Virus record (IMG/VR): IMGVR_UViG_3300005663_000019 | Span: 1 to 41,301 of that record | DNA: 41,301 nucleotides | DNA from: a virus | Strand: one strand, 5' to 3' | Shown: piece after piece, positions 29,536 to 37,295 of the stretch | Position numbering within the stretch: the stretch's first letter is position 1 | Layout of the letters: every line of letters starts with the position of its first letter | Program-made: the position numbers and the translations under genes | Notes under the pieces: model-generated | The model's database searches: none | Told to the model about the DNA's origin: nothing | Seen by the model: only the letters and a program-made list of their open reading frames with translations

Positions 29536-30255
29536 CTATTGAATTATACTCTTCTTCACTTCGTTATATATTCTCTGTGCTTCGCTATGATATTTATCTT
29601 TATGTTGTTTCATTAACTGGGACAATGTGCCCGCCACTCTGACTATTTGCTTTTCAAGGATTTGCTTCGCTATTTCGTCGGCGGCAGAATAATCCTTTAT
29701 CAATTGTCGTAATTCATCATCCGAGAGGCTCACAGGACTTGGCTCGCATTGTGATAACATATCTTTGCCTACGGCAGGCATATTGGGGGGTTCTTTTTCG
29801 TCTTCTTTCGCTGTGGAAGGATATCGTCCCCAGGCTTGTTCACAAGCCAACCCTAAAGCCTTGCACAAGTGATTATATCGTGTTTTCTCATCAATTCGCT
29901 TCCTTACATCCATAGTTGCTTTATGGAGCAATCTGTCGAATATCTGCTCAAAAATTTCTTTCTTTTTTTGTTCAGGTTTTGCTTCCTCAACTCTCTCTCT
30001 TAATCCCTGAATAAAACAAAGTTTACACGTATTTTTACCCAACTCACCACACATATCATCTTTGGCAAACCGTCCTTCGCATATCTCACATTGAATTCGC
30101 CCTTCCGGGTCGTCGGCAAACTCATACTCAGCGACTTTGGCCAAAGTATTCTCGAAAATCTCGAATGTGCTTTTTGAGCATACCTCTTTCAGCATTATAT
30201 GACGACCCAATTCTTTTTTCAAAATGCTTGCTAAATATCTTATGTCTCTATTCAA
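29536..30255 (-). CDS. Zinc-finger-containing hypothetical protein (239 aa)
   Basis: ATG 30255 overlaps the stop of the preceding gene (ATGA). Two CxxC pairs (CEICEGRF at about residue 56 and CKLCFI at about 77) form a probable zinc finger. The rest is helical with long charged stretches (KKKEIFEQIFDRLLHKATMDVRKRIDEKTRYNHL) and a C-terminal coil. It lies upstream of the late terminator. No known family is evident. Confidence 0.6.
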   Translation of the reverse strand: MNRDIRYLASILKKELGRHIMLKEVCSKSTFEIFENTLAKVAEYEFADDPEGRIQCEICEGRFAKDDMCGELGKNTCKLCFIQGLRERVEEAKPEQKKKEIFEQIFDRLLHKATMDVRKRIDEKTRYNHLCKALGLACEQAWGRYPSTAKEDEKEPPNMPAVGKDMLSQCEPSPVSLSDDELRQLIKDYSAADEIAKQILEKQIVRVAGTLSQLMKQHKDKYHSEAQRIYNEVKKSIIQ

Positions 30256-30539
30256 CTCGTCACCTCTATTGATTTTTCGTATATAGGCCGTAGTTTTAAG
30301 ATCATTTTATGTTTATCTTCCGCCGTCTGGCCGGTTGCCAGAAAATCTTTTTTAATATCCATTGCCTCAACAAAATCCTCAACCGTACCGGAAAAATGCA
30401 GGTCACGCTCTGACGGATGACTGTGTAACACGCCAACCGGAAATCCCGTAGCAATTAACGATTGCAAAGTCACCTTTTCAGCCTTTTTTGTTTTGTCATC
30501 GGGCTCATTAACCCTGTCGATTTTTATATCAATTCTCAA
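30252..30539 (-). CDS. Hypothetical protein (95 aa)
   Basis: Translation probably starts at TTG 30539, with AAAGGA seven bases upstream; no ATG fits. The product has a beta-rich start (MRIDIKIDRVNEP), VTLQSLIATGFPVGVLHSHPSERDLHFSGTVEDFVEAM and a charged end. The VLHSHPSERDLHFSG stretch looks like part of a JAB/MPN-type metalloprotease motif (HxHP...S...D), but the protein is short and the call is tentative. Confidence 0.5.
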   Translation of the reverse strand: MRIDIKIDRVNEPDDKTKKAEKVTLQSLIATGFPVGVLHSHPSERDLHFSGTVEDFVEAMDIKKDFLATGQTAEDKHKMILKLRPIYEKSIEVTS

Positions 30540-30577
30540 CTTGTCATCCTTTCGGCGATTATCCGGTCTATGGTTTC

Positions 30578-31216
30578 CTATTCGTTCGGGTCTGTGCCGA
30601 TATGTTTATCGAGATATATACGGGCTACGTCCCACAAGCAATGCGGACAATATGCTTTATCACTACCTGGAAGCACAACAGGGGTATAATCCCATCCACC
30701 TAATCGACCATGTTTCGTGCATACGATATTCCCAGGGTCTGATGACAAATACATCGCATTGGGGTCTCTTTGAAGGGGACTATCGTAAATATATGGCAAA
30801 TTGGGTTCTGGCGCCTCCAGGGTCTTGATTCTCTTATAGAATCGGATATCCGTCTCGCCGAGTTTTTTGTGCTGTTCGGAGTTTATACGCTCCAGAACGT
30901 CTATGCGGTCCGTCAGGCTCTCTAACGTTGTTATCCGCTCTATGATTCCGCGTTTGTGTACTGTCGGGCCGTTGGGGTCTTTTATATTCAGGCCGTGGAT
31001 TATTGCGTGATGCTGATTGACCACCTGACCGGTCTGATTGATCTCTCTTGTCTGAACCAGGTCCAGCCGGGCGCCGTTACTGGTACCGAAAAATCCCCTC
31101 CAGTCCGCCGGCAACTCGCCCCGTCCCCAGACCTTCTGCTCTTCCTGGCAGCCACCACAGAACAAAATTGCTATAGATACTAACGCTACAATCATCCAGC
31201 CTAATTCTTTTTTCAT
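30578..31216 (-). CDS. Predicted lipoprotein with C-terminal zinc ribbon (212 aa)
   Basis: ATG 31216 follows GGGAG. The start is a lipoprotein signal (KKELGWMIVALVSIAILFCGGC, lipobox FCGGC). The middle is a coiled coil (RGIIERITTLESLTDRIDVLERINSEQHKKLG). Near the C-terminus are a CTKHG segment and CPHC, a possible zinc site. It is the second exported protein in a row in the late region, downstream of the portal. It may be an envelope protein made late in infection; it has no recognised family. Confidence 0.65.
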   Translation of the reverse strand: MKKELGWMIVALVSIAILFCGGCQEEQKVWGRGELPADWRGFFGTSNGARLDLVQTREINQTGQVVNQHHAIIHGLNIKDPNGPTVHKRGIIERITTLESLTDRIDVLERINSEQHKKLGETDIRFYKRIKTLEAPEPNLPYIYDSPLQRDPNAMYLSSDPGNIVCTKHGRLGGWDYTPVVLPGSDKAYCPHCLWDVARIYLDKHIGTDPNE

Positions 31217-31272
31217 ACTACTCTCCCTTTTCTTTTGTCGGAAAAGCCTTTTGACTTTCCCGACGATTAAAA

Positions 31273-31629
31273 TTATCCGTTCGGATCAACATATAAATCA
31301 TTATAATCAACGCTCCATGCGTCGCTTCCAAACGACAAAGCGCTAATATCCACTACGCTAAAAGAATCATCTGTAAATTCGAAAACAACCTCACCTTCCT
31401 CAATAGAAATCCTAAAGTCATTGTTATCAGCCGTTATCTCAAAGGCTATCTCGGATATATCAACTATCAAGTCGTTATAGTTTCCGGCATACCAGATAAA
31501 TTCATTATCGTTATTACTAATCCCTGGCTCGGACACAGGAGCATCGAAGTCTGTAAAATCAATTGCAAACACACTCAGCACTCCCAACACCCCCAACACT
31601 CCCAATACAATCAATAATCTCTTTTTCAT
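31273..31629 (-). CDS. Secreted acidic protein (118 aa)
   Basis: ATG 31629 starts a signal peptide (MKKRLLIVLGVLGVLGVLSVFA) whose core is a GVL repeat made by short tandem DNA repeats. The mature part is acidic and beta-rich (DFTDFDAPVSEPG..NNDNEFIWYAGNYNDLIVDISEIAFEI). It lies between the portal-linked small gene and the lipoprotein gene. No family was recognised; the DNA repeats in the signal region could make its length variable. Confidence 0.6.
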   Translation of the reverse strand: MKKRLLIVLGVLGVLGVLSVFAIDFTDFDAPVSEPGISNNDNEFIWYAGNYNDLIVDISEIAFEITADNNDFRISIEEGEVVFEFTDDSFSVVDISALSFGSDAWSVDYNDLYVDPNG

Positions 31630-31641
31630 TTCTGTTTCCCT

Positions 31642-31884
31642 CTATACCTGGCAATGTTCATTTATCGGCAGGCTGCAATGACTGCCGTCTGTTGATGGTT
31701 TTCCTTCGTACTTATCACATTTCTTACACGCGCCGAAAGCTAACGAATAATTCTTTGTATACCGGGCCGAATTGGATTGAGTTCCCTCGAACTTCTTTTC
31801 CTGCCCGGGCGCCCAGCCAAAACCGTCCTTTTCATAAGTGCCCTCGCATTTAGTAGGACTGAAATTTCGGGATTTAATCAGCAT
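31642..31884 (-). CDS. Hypothetical cysteine-containing protein (80 aa)
   Basis: ATG 31884 abuts the TAA of the portal gene, so the two are translationally linked. The protein has five cysteines spread over its length (KCEGTYEKDGFG; GACKKCDKYEGK; HCSLPINEHC), consistent with a metal-binding or disulphide fold. No signal peptide is present. Function unknown. Confidence 0.5.
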   Translation of the reverse strand: MLIKSRNFSPTKCEGTYEKDGFGWAPGQEKKFEGTQSNSARYTKNYSLAFGACKKCDKYEGKPSTDGSHCSLPINEHCQV

Positions 31885-34017
31885 TTATGCTGTCCTCACA
31901 GTCTCAAGCAATTCCCGCCGGCCGTCTTTCAGTCGTTCTTTGTCCGGCGCGTCCGTTGCGTCTATCAGATCGTCGGGGTTAAGTCCCACGTCCCCAGATT
32001 CTCTCAGGGTCGTATGCAATTCGAATACCTCTATCGCTTTGATAGTTCTCATAGTCTCGCCCATCGGAGAGGTTGTTACTTTAGTGCTGTACTTGCCTGC
32101 CTTCATATTCCGAATCAATTTTAACATTATATCTTCGGCGATAGGAATAGCCGCTTGCTCTACTTTATTTACAAACTGCTCAAATTTTTTCATATCTTTT
32201 TGGAATTTTTCAAGCATTTCGGCTTGTATTACCGGCGGAGCGTTACGGACCAATATCGGATTTGGGGGTTCGGGTTGTTCCAGTATCTGTTTCCCCATCT
32301 GCCTGATCTGATTCAGGATGATTCCTTTGGCCTGGTCTAATATATCGTTATCTATCAGTTCGTCCTTATCGACCGTCTCTCTTATTTCATCCTCGCTGAA
32401 TATGTCGTTTTTGCGAATAATATCAACTACCAAATCCCCGAAAATTGCAAGGGTGTAGAACCAGTTATTCAATAGCGACATTGAGCCTTGCTGGGTCTTT
32501 TGGATATCAAGAAACTTCGCCCTGCCCGATAATGCTTTCGGGTCCCGCTCCGGCAGGTCGAGTCTGCCGGTGATGGTCTTTACATTGTCCATTGCGCTTT
32601 TAGAGAACTGCTCATACTGATTCCCGGCGAAACTTGGCGGGTCTAATTGCTCTACCTTACCGCCGCCCCTTGATTCGTTAAGAACAATACCATCTTCTCC
32701 GCCGTGAACACCCAGCCACGTTTCGTAGCCACCATCAATGTCCTCTGCAATCCTATATCCTGTCCTGGCTATCTGCTTAATCAGGTTCAACGCCATTGAG
32801 TGTGTCCAGTTGATCTCTTCCTGCGTGCCGATCAGGTCCTCTGAAACACCGGATTTGTAGCCATTTATCCAATAGGGCCAATAGAAACTAAGGGGGAACA
32901 TCTGAACGCCATTTAGCTCGTCTACCCTGTCCGCCAGGAAAGTATCGCCCACGCGGATAGTGTGGTGCATTATAAAACTGTTTACTTCCTCAATAGAAAA
33001 TATCGGAGTTCCTACCTGTTTTATGGCCTCTTGAACTTTCGGGTCTTTAAGGGGTATGCCTTTCTCATTGGCGATATCGATGACTTTTTTAACACTCTCG
33101 GCGGCAATATCTTCGCTTTCTTTCGTGGCTTTCTTAGCAGCCGTTATCTGGTCGCTTCTGATAAGGAATACTGAATCTATCTCTGACTTTCTATCATCGT
33201 ACCAGTGGACGCCTTTTTTAGGCTCCCTCCACCAGGTATGAGTTACTTTGTAGCGGTTGCGGGTCATTACCTCAATGTCTGTGCGTTCCCTGGCACTAAA
33301 GGCGCTTGACTCTCTACTACTTCTGCGTCCGGTCATCCAGTCTACAATACCGGAAATATTACCCGCAACTACTTCAAGGAACGACTGATGCCCTTTCGCT
33401 GCCAATTCATCTTTCTGGTCGGGGTATTCGACCTCCACGTCCTCCATATCCACCCATTCTTCATATATCATGTACTTGGAGCCTGTCTTTCGTTTGTTGG
33501 GATTGTATGATGTGGTATTGGGGTCAATCAGGCAGTTATGCTCGTTAAGTTTTTCGATCCGAAGATTGGCGTGTTTGGGGTCGTCTGTTTTATCGATGAA
33601 CACCCCCAATACCCCCTGACCGGTATTCAAACCACTCTCGAAAGCATGGGATTTTTCATATCTTACCCGCTCTGAATCGGCGGCCTGCTTTGTGAGTGCC
33701 GTTAATAACTTGGCTACTACCGCCGTCCCGTCCCTGGTGTTCTCGATTATAAAGTCCTGGGGGTTCTGTATCTCCGCTCCGGCGATTTGTTTTATCTGCG
33801 GCTTGATAATGGGTATTGTAAGAGTAAACTTTCGCTTCAACTTCGCCGCCCCTTTTATGCCAGGCTCCCACTGATCACCAATTACGAAATCCTCGGCTAT
33901 TCTCATACGGTCGAAGAAGTTGGCCGAACCCGATATCCCGTCACTGCGCATCTGCTGGACCTTACGCAGTATCTCGGCATCTGTTTTTGGATGTGCTATC
34001 GTGTCTGTATCAGCCAT
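31885..34017 (-). CDS. Portal protein, P22-type (710 aa)
   Basis: ATG 34017 is preceded by GAGAGG. The first 130 residues (RIAEDFVIGDQWEPGIKGAAK...FTLTIPIIKPQIKQIAGAEIQNPQDFII) match the P22-type portal pattern: a tripartite start with a DQW segment, then PxxxxxI..I.G.E.QN. A middle LNTGQGVLGVFID and NWTHSMALNLIKQIARTGYRIAED segment fits the stem-wing fold. The C-terminal 100 residues are helical, as for the barrel. It forms the dodecameric DNA channel at the head vertex. It follows terminase and three small genes, as expected. Confidence 0.85.
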   Translation of the reverse strand: MADTDTIAHPKTDAEILRKVQQMRSDGISGSANFFDRMRIAEDFVIGDQWEPGIKGAAKLKRKFTLTIPIIKPQIKQIAGAEIQNPQDFIIENTRDGTAVVAKLLTALTKQAADSERVRYEKSHAFESGLNTGQGVLGVFIDKTDDPKHANLRIEKLNEHNCLIDPNTTSYNPNKRKTGSKYMIYEEWVDMEDVEVEYPDQKDELAAKGHQSFLEVVAGNISGIVDWMTGRRSSRESSAFSARERTDIEVMTRNRYKVTHTWWREPKKGVHWYDDRKSEIDSVFLIRSDQITAAKKATKESEDIAAESVKKVIDIANEKGIPLKDPKVQEAIKQVGTPIFSIEEVNSFIMHHTIRVGDTFLADRVDELNGVQMFPLSFYWPYWINGYKSGVSEDLIGTQEEINWTHSMALNLIKQIARTGYRIAEDIDGGYETWLGVHGGEDGIVLNESRGGGKVEQLDPPSFAGNQYEQFSKSAMDNVKTITGRLDLPERDPKALSGRAKFLDIQKTQQGSMSLLNNWFYTLAIFGDLVVDIIRKNDIFSEDEIRETVDKDELIDNDILDQAKGIILNQIRQMGKQILEQPEPPNPILVRNAPPVIQAEMLEKFQKDMKKFEQFVNKVEQAAIPIAEDIMLKLIRNMKAGKYSTKVTTSPMGETMRTIKAIEVFELHTTLRESGDVGLNPDDLIDATDAPDKERLKDGRRELLETVRTA

Positions 34018-34029
34018 ACTTTAGCCTCT

Positions 34030-34359
34030 CTAATCCTTGCCTCGAAGGTCAACGTGAACAGTCCTGTTTCCGTCATAAATATTGTCTCGAATCAAAAAAA
34101 TCATATCAGTGTGTCCTTTTTCGATGCCCTTCTCCGCCGTCTCAAGAGTTTCTTTTAGTTGTTTAAGTTCTATTGAAAACTCCTGTATCACTAAACTTTC
34201 CAATATCTTATCTGCGAGTAGTTCAACTTCCTCTGGATCCCTTGGTTCGAAGTGCACATGGCTTCCACAATTCTGGCAGCCATGCCGTCCAAGGACGCCA
34301 TTTTTTGGGTGAAAAGTTAACAATAGTTCTACAAGCTTTTCTTTTTTTGTGTCAGCCAT
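34030..34359 (-). CDS. Hypothetical protein with zinc-knuckle-like motif (109 aa)
   Basis: ATG 34359 follows the TAA of the previous gene and has GGAG eight bases upstream. The N-terminal third has HGCQNCGSHVHFEPR (CxxC-x-H-x-H), a plausible zinc knuckle; the rest is helical (EELLADKILESLVIQEFSIELKQLKETLETAEKGIEKG). It sits between terminase and portal genes. Function is unrecognised. Confidence 0.55.
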   Translation of the reverse strand: MADTKKEKLVELLLTFHPKNGVLGRHGCQNCGSHVHFEPRDPEEVELLADKILESLVIQEFSIELKQLKETLETAEKGIEKGHTDMIFLIRDNIYDGNRTVHVDLRGKD

Positions 34360-34560
34360 TTATGATCTCCGTTTTTCTCTCCACATTTTCACTCTCGACC
34401 ACTTGAAAAACTTTACTTGCAGCCGCTGCGTCTCTCCTCCAAACCCAATATACCAAGCAGCGTCGAAAAAAACTTTAATTAGCCCAAAACCCATACTAAT
34501 TCTCAATGTAGGTTTTTGTTCCGCTATTGCTCTCATATCGTCTTGTGGACACATTCCCAT
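34360..34560 (-). CDS. Small hypothetical protein (66 aa)
   Basis: ATG 34560 follows the stop of the previous gene by 12 bases with AAGG a little upstream. The product (MGMCPQDDMRAIAEQ...) is basic at its end (KVKFFKWSRVKMWREKRRS) and has a hydrophobic middle (MGFGLIKVFFDAAWYIGFGG), possibly a membrane-associated helix. No family was recognised, and it may be a minor late protein. Confidence 0.45.
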   Translation of the reverse strand: MGMCPQDDMRAIAEQKPTLRISMGFGLIKVFFDAAWYIGFGGETQRLQVKFFKWSRVKMWREKRRS

Positions 34561-34572
34561 ATTACATTGGCC

Positions 34573-34794
34573 TTACATTAAATATTCCCAAATTCTTTCT
34601 GTCTTATCCTCATTAAACCTGTTTCTCACCTTACAACCATCAGGGATACAAGAATCAATCAAAGCTACCTGGCCTCTAAAGGTAAAGTCATCATTGTTCC
34701 TGCTGATAATTAGTCTGTGATATTCTATCCAAACTTCCGGATTATTTAGATTCGTGATTGGAAATATATTGTTGTTTGGTATGTCAAATTTCAT
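34573..34794 (-). CDS. Small hypothetical protein (73 aa)
   Basis: ATG 34794 comes directly after the terminase large subunit stop. The protein (MKFDIPNNNIFPITNLNNPEVWIEYHRLI...) is beta-leaning and charged, with an internal SCIPDGCKV pair of cysteines. No clear ribosome-binding site is seen, so it is probably coupled to terminase translation. Function unknown. Confidence 0.45.
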   Translation of the reverse strand: MKFDIPNNNIFPITNLNNPEVWIEYHRLIISRNNDDFTFRGQVALIDSCIPDGCKVRNRFNEDKTERIWEYLM

Positions 34795-34795
34795 C

Positions 34796-36190
34796 TTACA
34801 TTGCCATCGGGCTTAGTATTTTCCCGCGACTCCTCTCTCGGTCTCTGTCTCTAATTGGTTTTGCGTTTATTTTTTTCCATGCCCAAAGTCCTATTACATA
34901 AGTATCGGCCCTATCCGGGCTGTTTCCGAGTCTGGTTTTGATCTTCTTTTTGCTCTCAATTAAAATCTTGCCGTTTCGGTATTCGTAGGTTGGTACACAC
35001 AATTGCCCTCTTGTTTTGGAATCCATGTTTCGACAGTTTACAGGGCAATTCGTTATTCTGTCAAATTTACCATCACTTAATATTTTGGCCGCCGTGTGCC
35101 ATGCCTCCGCTCTCTGGTTATAAAATTTGTCCGGGTCTATTGATTGGCCCTGTGGCGTGTACTCTATAACATGTTTTTTCATCTTCCTTAAATCAGTTAT
35201 AACCGCTGCCCCGATATCGGAACCGACCGATTCAACAACTATTGTACAATCATCATTTTGAGCACTTAATATGGCTAAACGACCAGCGATTTCATCATGA
35301 TCACAATAAGGCATAATAACCTGTTTTTCTATTTCCGCGTTGTCCATCAGGAATATCACCGTCTCATCATCACCGAAGCGGGCTGTGTCACAAACTAAGT
35401 ATTTTTTATGTACTCTTTCAGAGGCCACGCTTTCTTTTGCATTTCTTAACCATGCGTCTTTAATTATTTGTTCCGGGCCCTCAAAACTGTCCCAGTCGCC
35501 AAATAAATACGCTTGGAGCAATTCTGGCCTGTGCTTAAATGCGTCTCGGAGTGTCTCAATGTATTTTTTGGGCAATAGTGGGTTGTCGCCTGGAAGAGCT
35601 TGAACGAATTTTCTGTTAGGGGTGGGATTTGATATAAATTCATCTTTAAGCCAGCATGTTCGGGGATTCGCCGTGAACAACCCTTTATATGCTAATTCCT
35701 TATCCTGGATAGTCAGCCTCAACGATGCCCTCAGTACGGATATGTCGTCAACATTTGTTTCTTCCGCTTGGTCAATAAAGAAAAACGCCAATTCCGCACT
35801 ATTGAATTTTTGTACTTCCTCCGATCTGTCCAGCCCACCTGTCAATATTTTTACTCTATCCTCGATGATTATCTCTGCCGGCTTGCCTACAATTTTATAT
35901 CTATCGAAGGGTATAAATCTTTTCCAGGTCCCCAGTGTTGTGTCCTTGAAATCTTTGCCTACCTTCCTGCCCATGAACCCAACTGTTAGGGGATGTGTTG
36001 GCGGTGCTTTGGGAAAAAATCTCTGGGCTATTTCGTATGCTTGCAGATAACACCATAAACACCCGAATACACTTTTGCCGCCGCCTTTTGCCCCTCCGTA
36101 CAGAAGCTCATCTATCGCGGGTTGCTTTAATGTGTTGAAAGCTATTGTCTGCTTTTCAATCTTTGAGAAGTCTGGAACAAATGCTACCAC
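34796..36190 (-). CDS. Terminase large subunit (464 aa)
   Basis: This is the packaging motor ATPase and nuclease. Walker A is GGAKGGGKS (residues 32-40) and Walker B with the catalytic glutamate is LAFFFIDQAEE (134-144). The C-terminal RNase H-like nuclease has D268 (LVCDTARFGDD), E320 (IVVESVG) and the acidic SPDRADTYVIG block at 424-433. GTG 36190 overlaps the TAG of the small subunit by one base; GAGGTG lies ten bases upstream. A P22-type portal downstream and a circularly permuted contig suggest headful packaging. Length is at the short end for the family. Confidence 0.9.
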   Translation of the reverse strand: MVAFVPDFSKIEKQTIAFNTLKQPAIDELLYGGAKGGGKSVFGCLWCYLQAYEIAQRFFPKAPPTHPLTVGFMGRKVGKDFKDTTLGTWKRFIPFDRYKIVGKPAEIIIEDRVKILTGGLDRSEEVQKFNSAELAFFFIDQAEETNVDDISVLRASLRLTIQDKELAYKGLFTANPRTCWLKDEFISNPTPNRKFVQALPGDNPLLPKKYIETLRDAFKHRPELLQAYLFGDWDSFEGPEQIIKDAWLRNAKESVASERVHKKYLVCDTARFGDDETVIFLMDNAEIEKQVIMPYCDHDEIAGRLAILSAQNDDCTIVVESVGSDIGAAVITDLRKMKKHVIEYTPQGQSIDPDKFYNQRAEAWHTAAKILSDGKFDRITNCPVNCRNMDSKTRGQLCVPTYEYRNGKILIESKKKIKTRLGNSPDRADTYVIGLWAWKKINAKPIRDRDRERSRGKILSPMAM

Positions 36191-36741
36191 TATTTTTGCA
36201 CCTCTTTGTTTTTAATTATAACTTGTATTGGCAATAACGGTTTTCCATCCGGCCCGCTGAGTTCCTGCTTGTTCTTGTACTTTTCTATATTCGCCGTTAG
36301 GATCTTCTCACAAGCCCTCTGATTTGGCGGCAGGTTTCCTTTTTTAACCTTCACTATGCCTAGCGCCAGTTGATAATGTGTACTATCTACCGCTGCAACT
36401 GCAATTTTTTCACCCTCTTCTACGGCCTCTGCAAATTTCGGGTGCATATCAATCCAGTTCTTTATAGTAGGGACGCTTACTTTGAACTTTTTAGCTAATC
36501 TACTGTGAGCAAACTGGCCAACTTCTGCGTATGTCAGGGCCCTCTCAGGAAAACTTACTCGATATTTTGTCTGTCCGCCGCCCGTGTCTTTCTTGCGCCG
36601 CTTCGTCTTGGCAGGCTTTCCCTTTGTGGTTTTCTTCGAGGCCGTTTTGTGCCGCTTCGGCTTGGGCCGTGATGCAGTCTTGCGGGTTTTGACCCTGGTC
36701 TTGACTTTTACTTTCGCGGTTTTTTTCTTTTTCTTCGCCAC
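36190..36741 (-). CDS. Terminase small subunit with basic tail (183 aa)
   Basis: GTG 36741 opens a protein whose first 52 residues are almost all Lys, Arg, Thr, Ala and Pro (KKKKKTAKVKVKTRVKTRK...), like a histone H1 tail. Residues about 72-110 form an HTH with ALTYAEVGQFAHSRLAKKFKVSVPTIKNWIDMHPKFAEAV, typical of small terminase subunits. The C-terminal part includes a helical oligomerisation region (ACEKILTANIEKYKNKQEL) and ends near the large-subunit start. Its job would be recognising the packaging site. The long basic extension is unusual for the family. Confidence 0.75.
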   Translation of the reverse strand: MAKKKKKTAKVKVKTRVKTRKTASRPKPKRHKTASKKTTKGKPAKTKRRKKDTGGGQTKYRVSFPERALTYAEVGQFAHSRLAKKFKVSVPTIKNWIDMHPKFAEAVEEGEKIAVAAVDSTHYQLALGIVKVKKGNLPPNQRACEKILTANIEKYKNKQELSGPDGKPLLPIQVIIKNKEVQK

Positions 36742-36799
36742 TGTCTTAATTATTGACGGCTGGGGTGGGATTTGTCTAACACTTCATAGGAGTAAAATT

Positions 36800-37033
36800 T
36801 CACATATCATAAAACTCTATCTCAAATTCTGCCATAAGCTCTCTTAAAGTGGGTTTGTCAATCGCGTGTGGTAATCGCTGGCTCTCAATTCTCGAAACGT
36901 TTTGCTGTTTGCCGAGAAGGGGCACATATCTCGATAGTTCTTCCTGGGACATATTCCCTCGCGCTCTCGTAAGGTTTACGCCCTCCACAGCGTATTCCAC
37001 CGTTGTTTTACGACCTATTCTTAGTTTCGCCAT
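36800..37033 (-). CDS. XRE-like HTH regulator (77 aa)
   Basis: ATG 37033 (MAKLRIGRKT) with AAGG four bases upstream is chosen; the longer frame runs through the gene-junction repeat. Residues about 20-60 contain LTRARGNMSQEELSRYVPLLGKQQNVSRIESQRL, the pattern of a Cro/C1-type helix-turn-helix. It overlaps the 3' end of the zinc-ribbon gene and lies just upstream of terminase, so it could be a switch between early and late expression. Confidence 0.65.
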   Translation of the reverse strand: MAKLRIGRKTTVEYAVEGVNLTRARGNMSQEELSRYVPLLGKQQNVSRIESQRLPHAIDKPTLRELMAEFEIEFYDM

Positions 37034-37295
37034 CCTTGACCTTTCCCCACTCAATCGCCGCGGAGGCTTTAGCCTCGTGCATACATCCATCATGCCAATC
37101 GGCGGGAGGGTTGCCTGCCTGCACATAACATTTACAACAAAGACGTTTCTTTATATCTTTTTCGTATATTGTATGACTTGATATTACTCCACAGGCACAT
37201 TTATCTTTTATTTTTTTATCACCTTTCAGGGCTTGCTCTAAACCACAAGTGCGGCATAATCTTCTAATAGGAAATCGTGGTTTTTTGCGCCTCAC
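37008..37295 (-). CDS. Zinc-ribbon-like protein (95 aa)
   Basis: GTG 37295 overlaps the TGA of the DUF5131 gene (GTGA). Cysteine pairs LCRTCG (about 14-17), CACG and LCCKCY form one or two zinc sites, with a further His/Cys cluster (DWHDGCMHE). It ends with KASAAIEWGKVKDGETKNRS, which contains the module shared with the proteins ending at 2340 and 4885. Function is not recognised. Confidence 0.6.
   Translation of the reverse strand: MRRKKPRFPIRRLCRTCGLEQALKGDKKIKDKCACGVISSHTIYEKDIKKRLCCKCYVQAGNPPADWHDGCMHEAKASAAIEWGKVKDGETKNRS
37045..37070 (-). repeat. Gene-junction module, copy 3
   Basis: The minus strand reads AAAGCCTCCGCGGCGATTGA followed by GTGGGG, with a CCTCCGC/GTGGGG stem that includes a G:U pair. 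It encodes Lys-Ala-Ser-Ala-Ala-Ile-Glu near the C-terminus of the zinc-ribbon protein and lies shortly before the ribosome-binding site of the HTH regulator. Confidence 0.65.
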
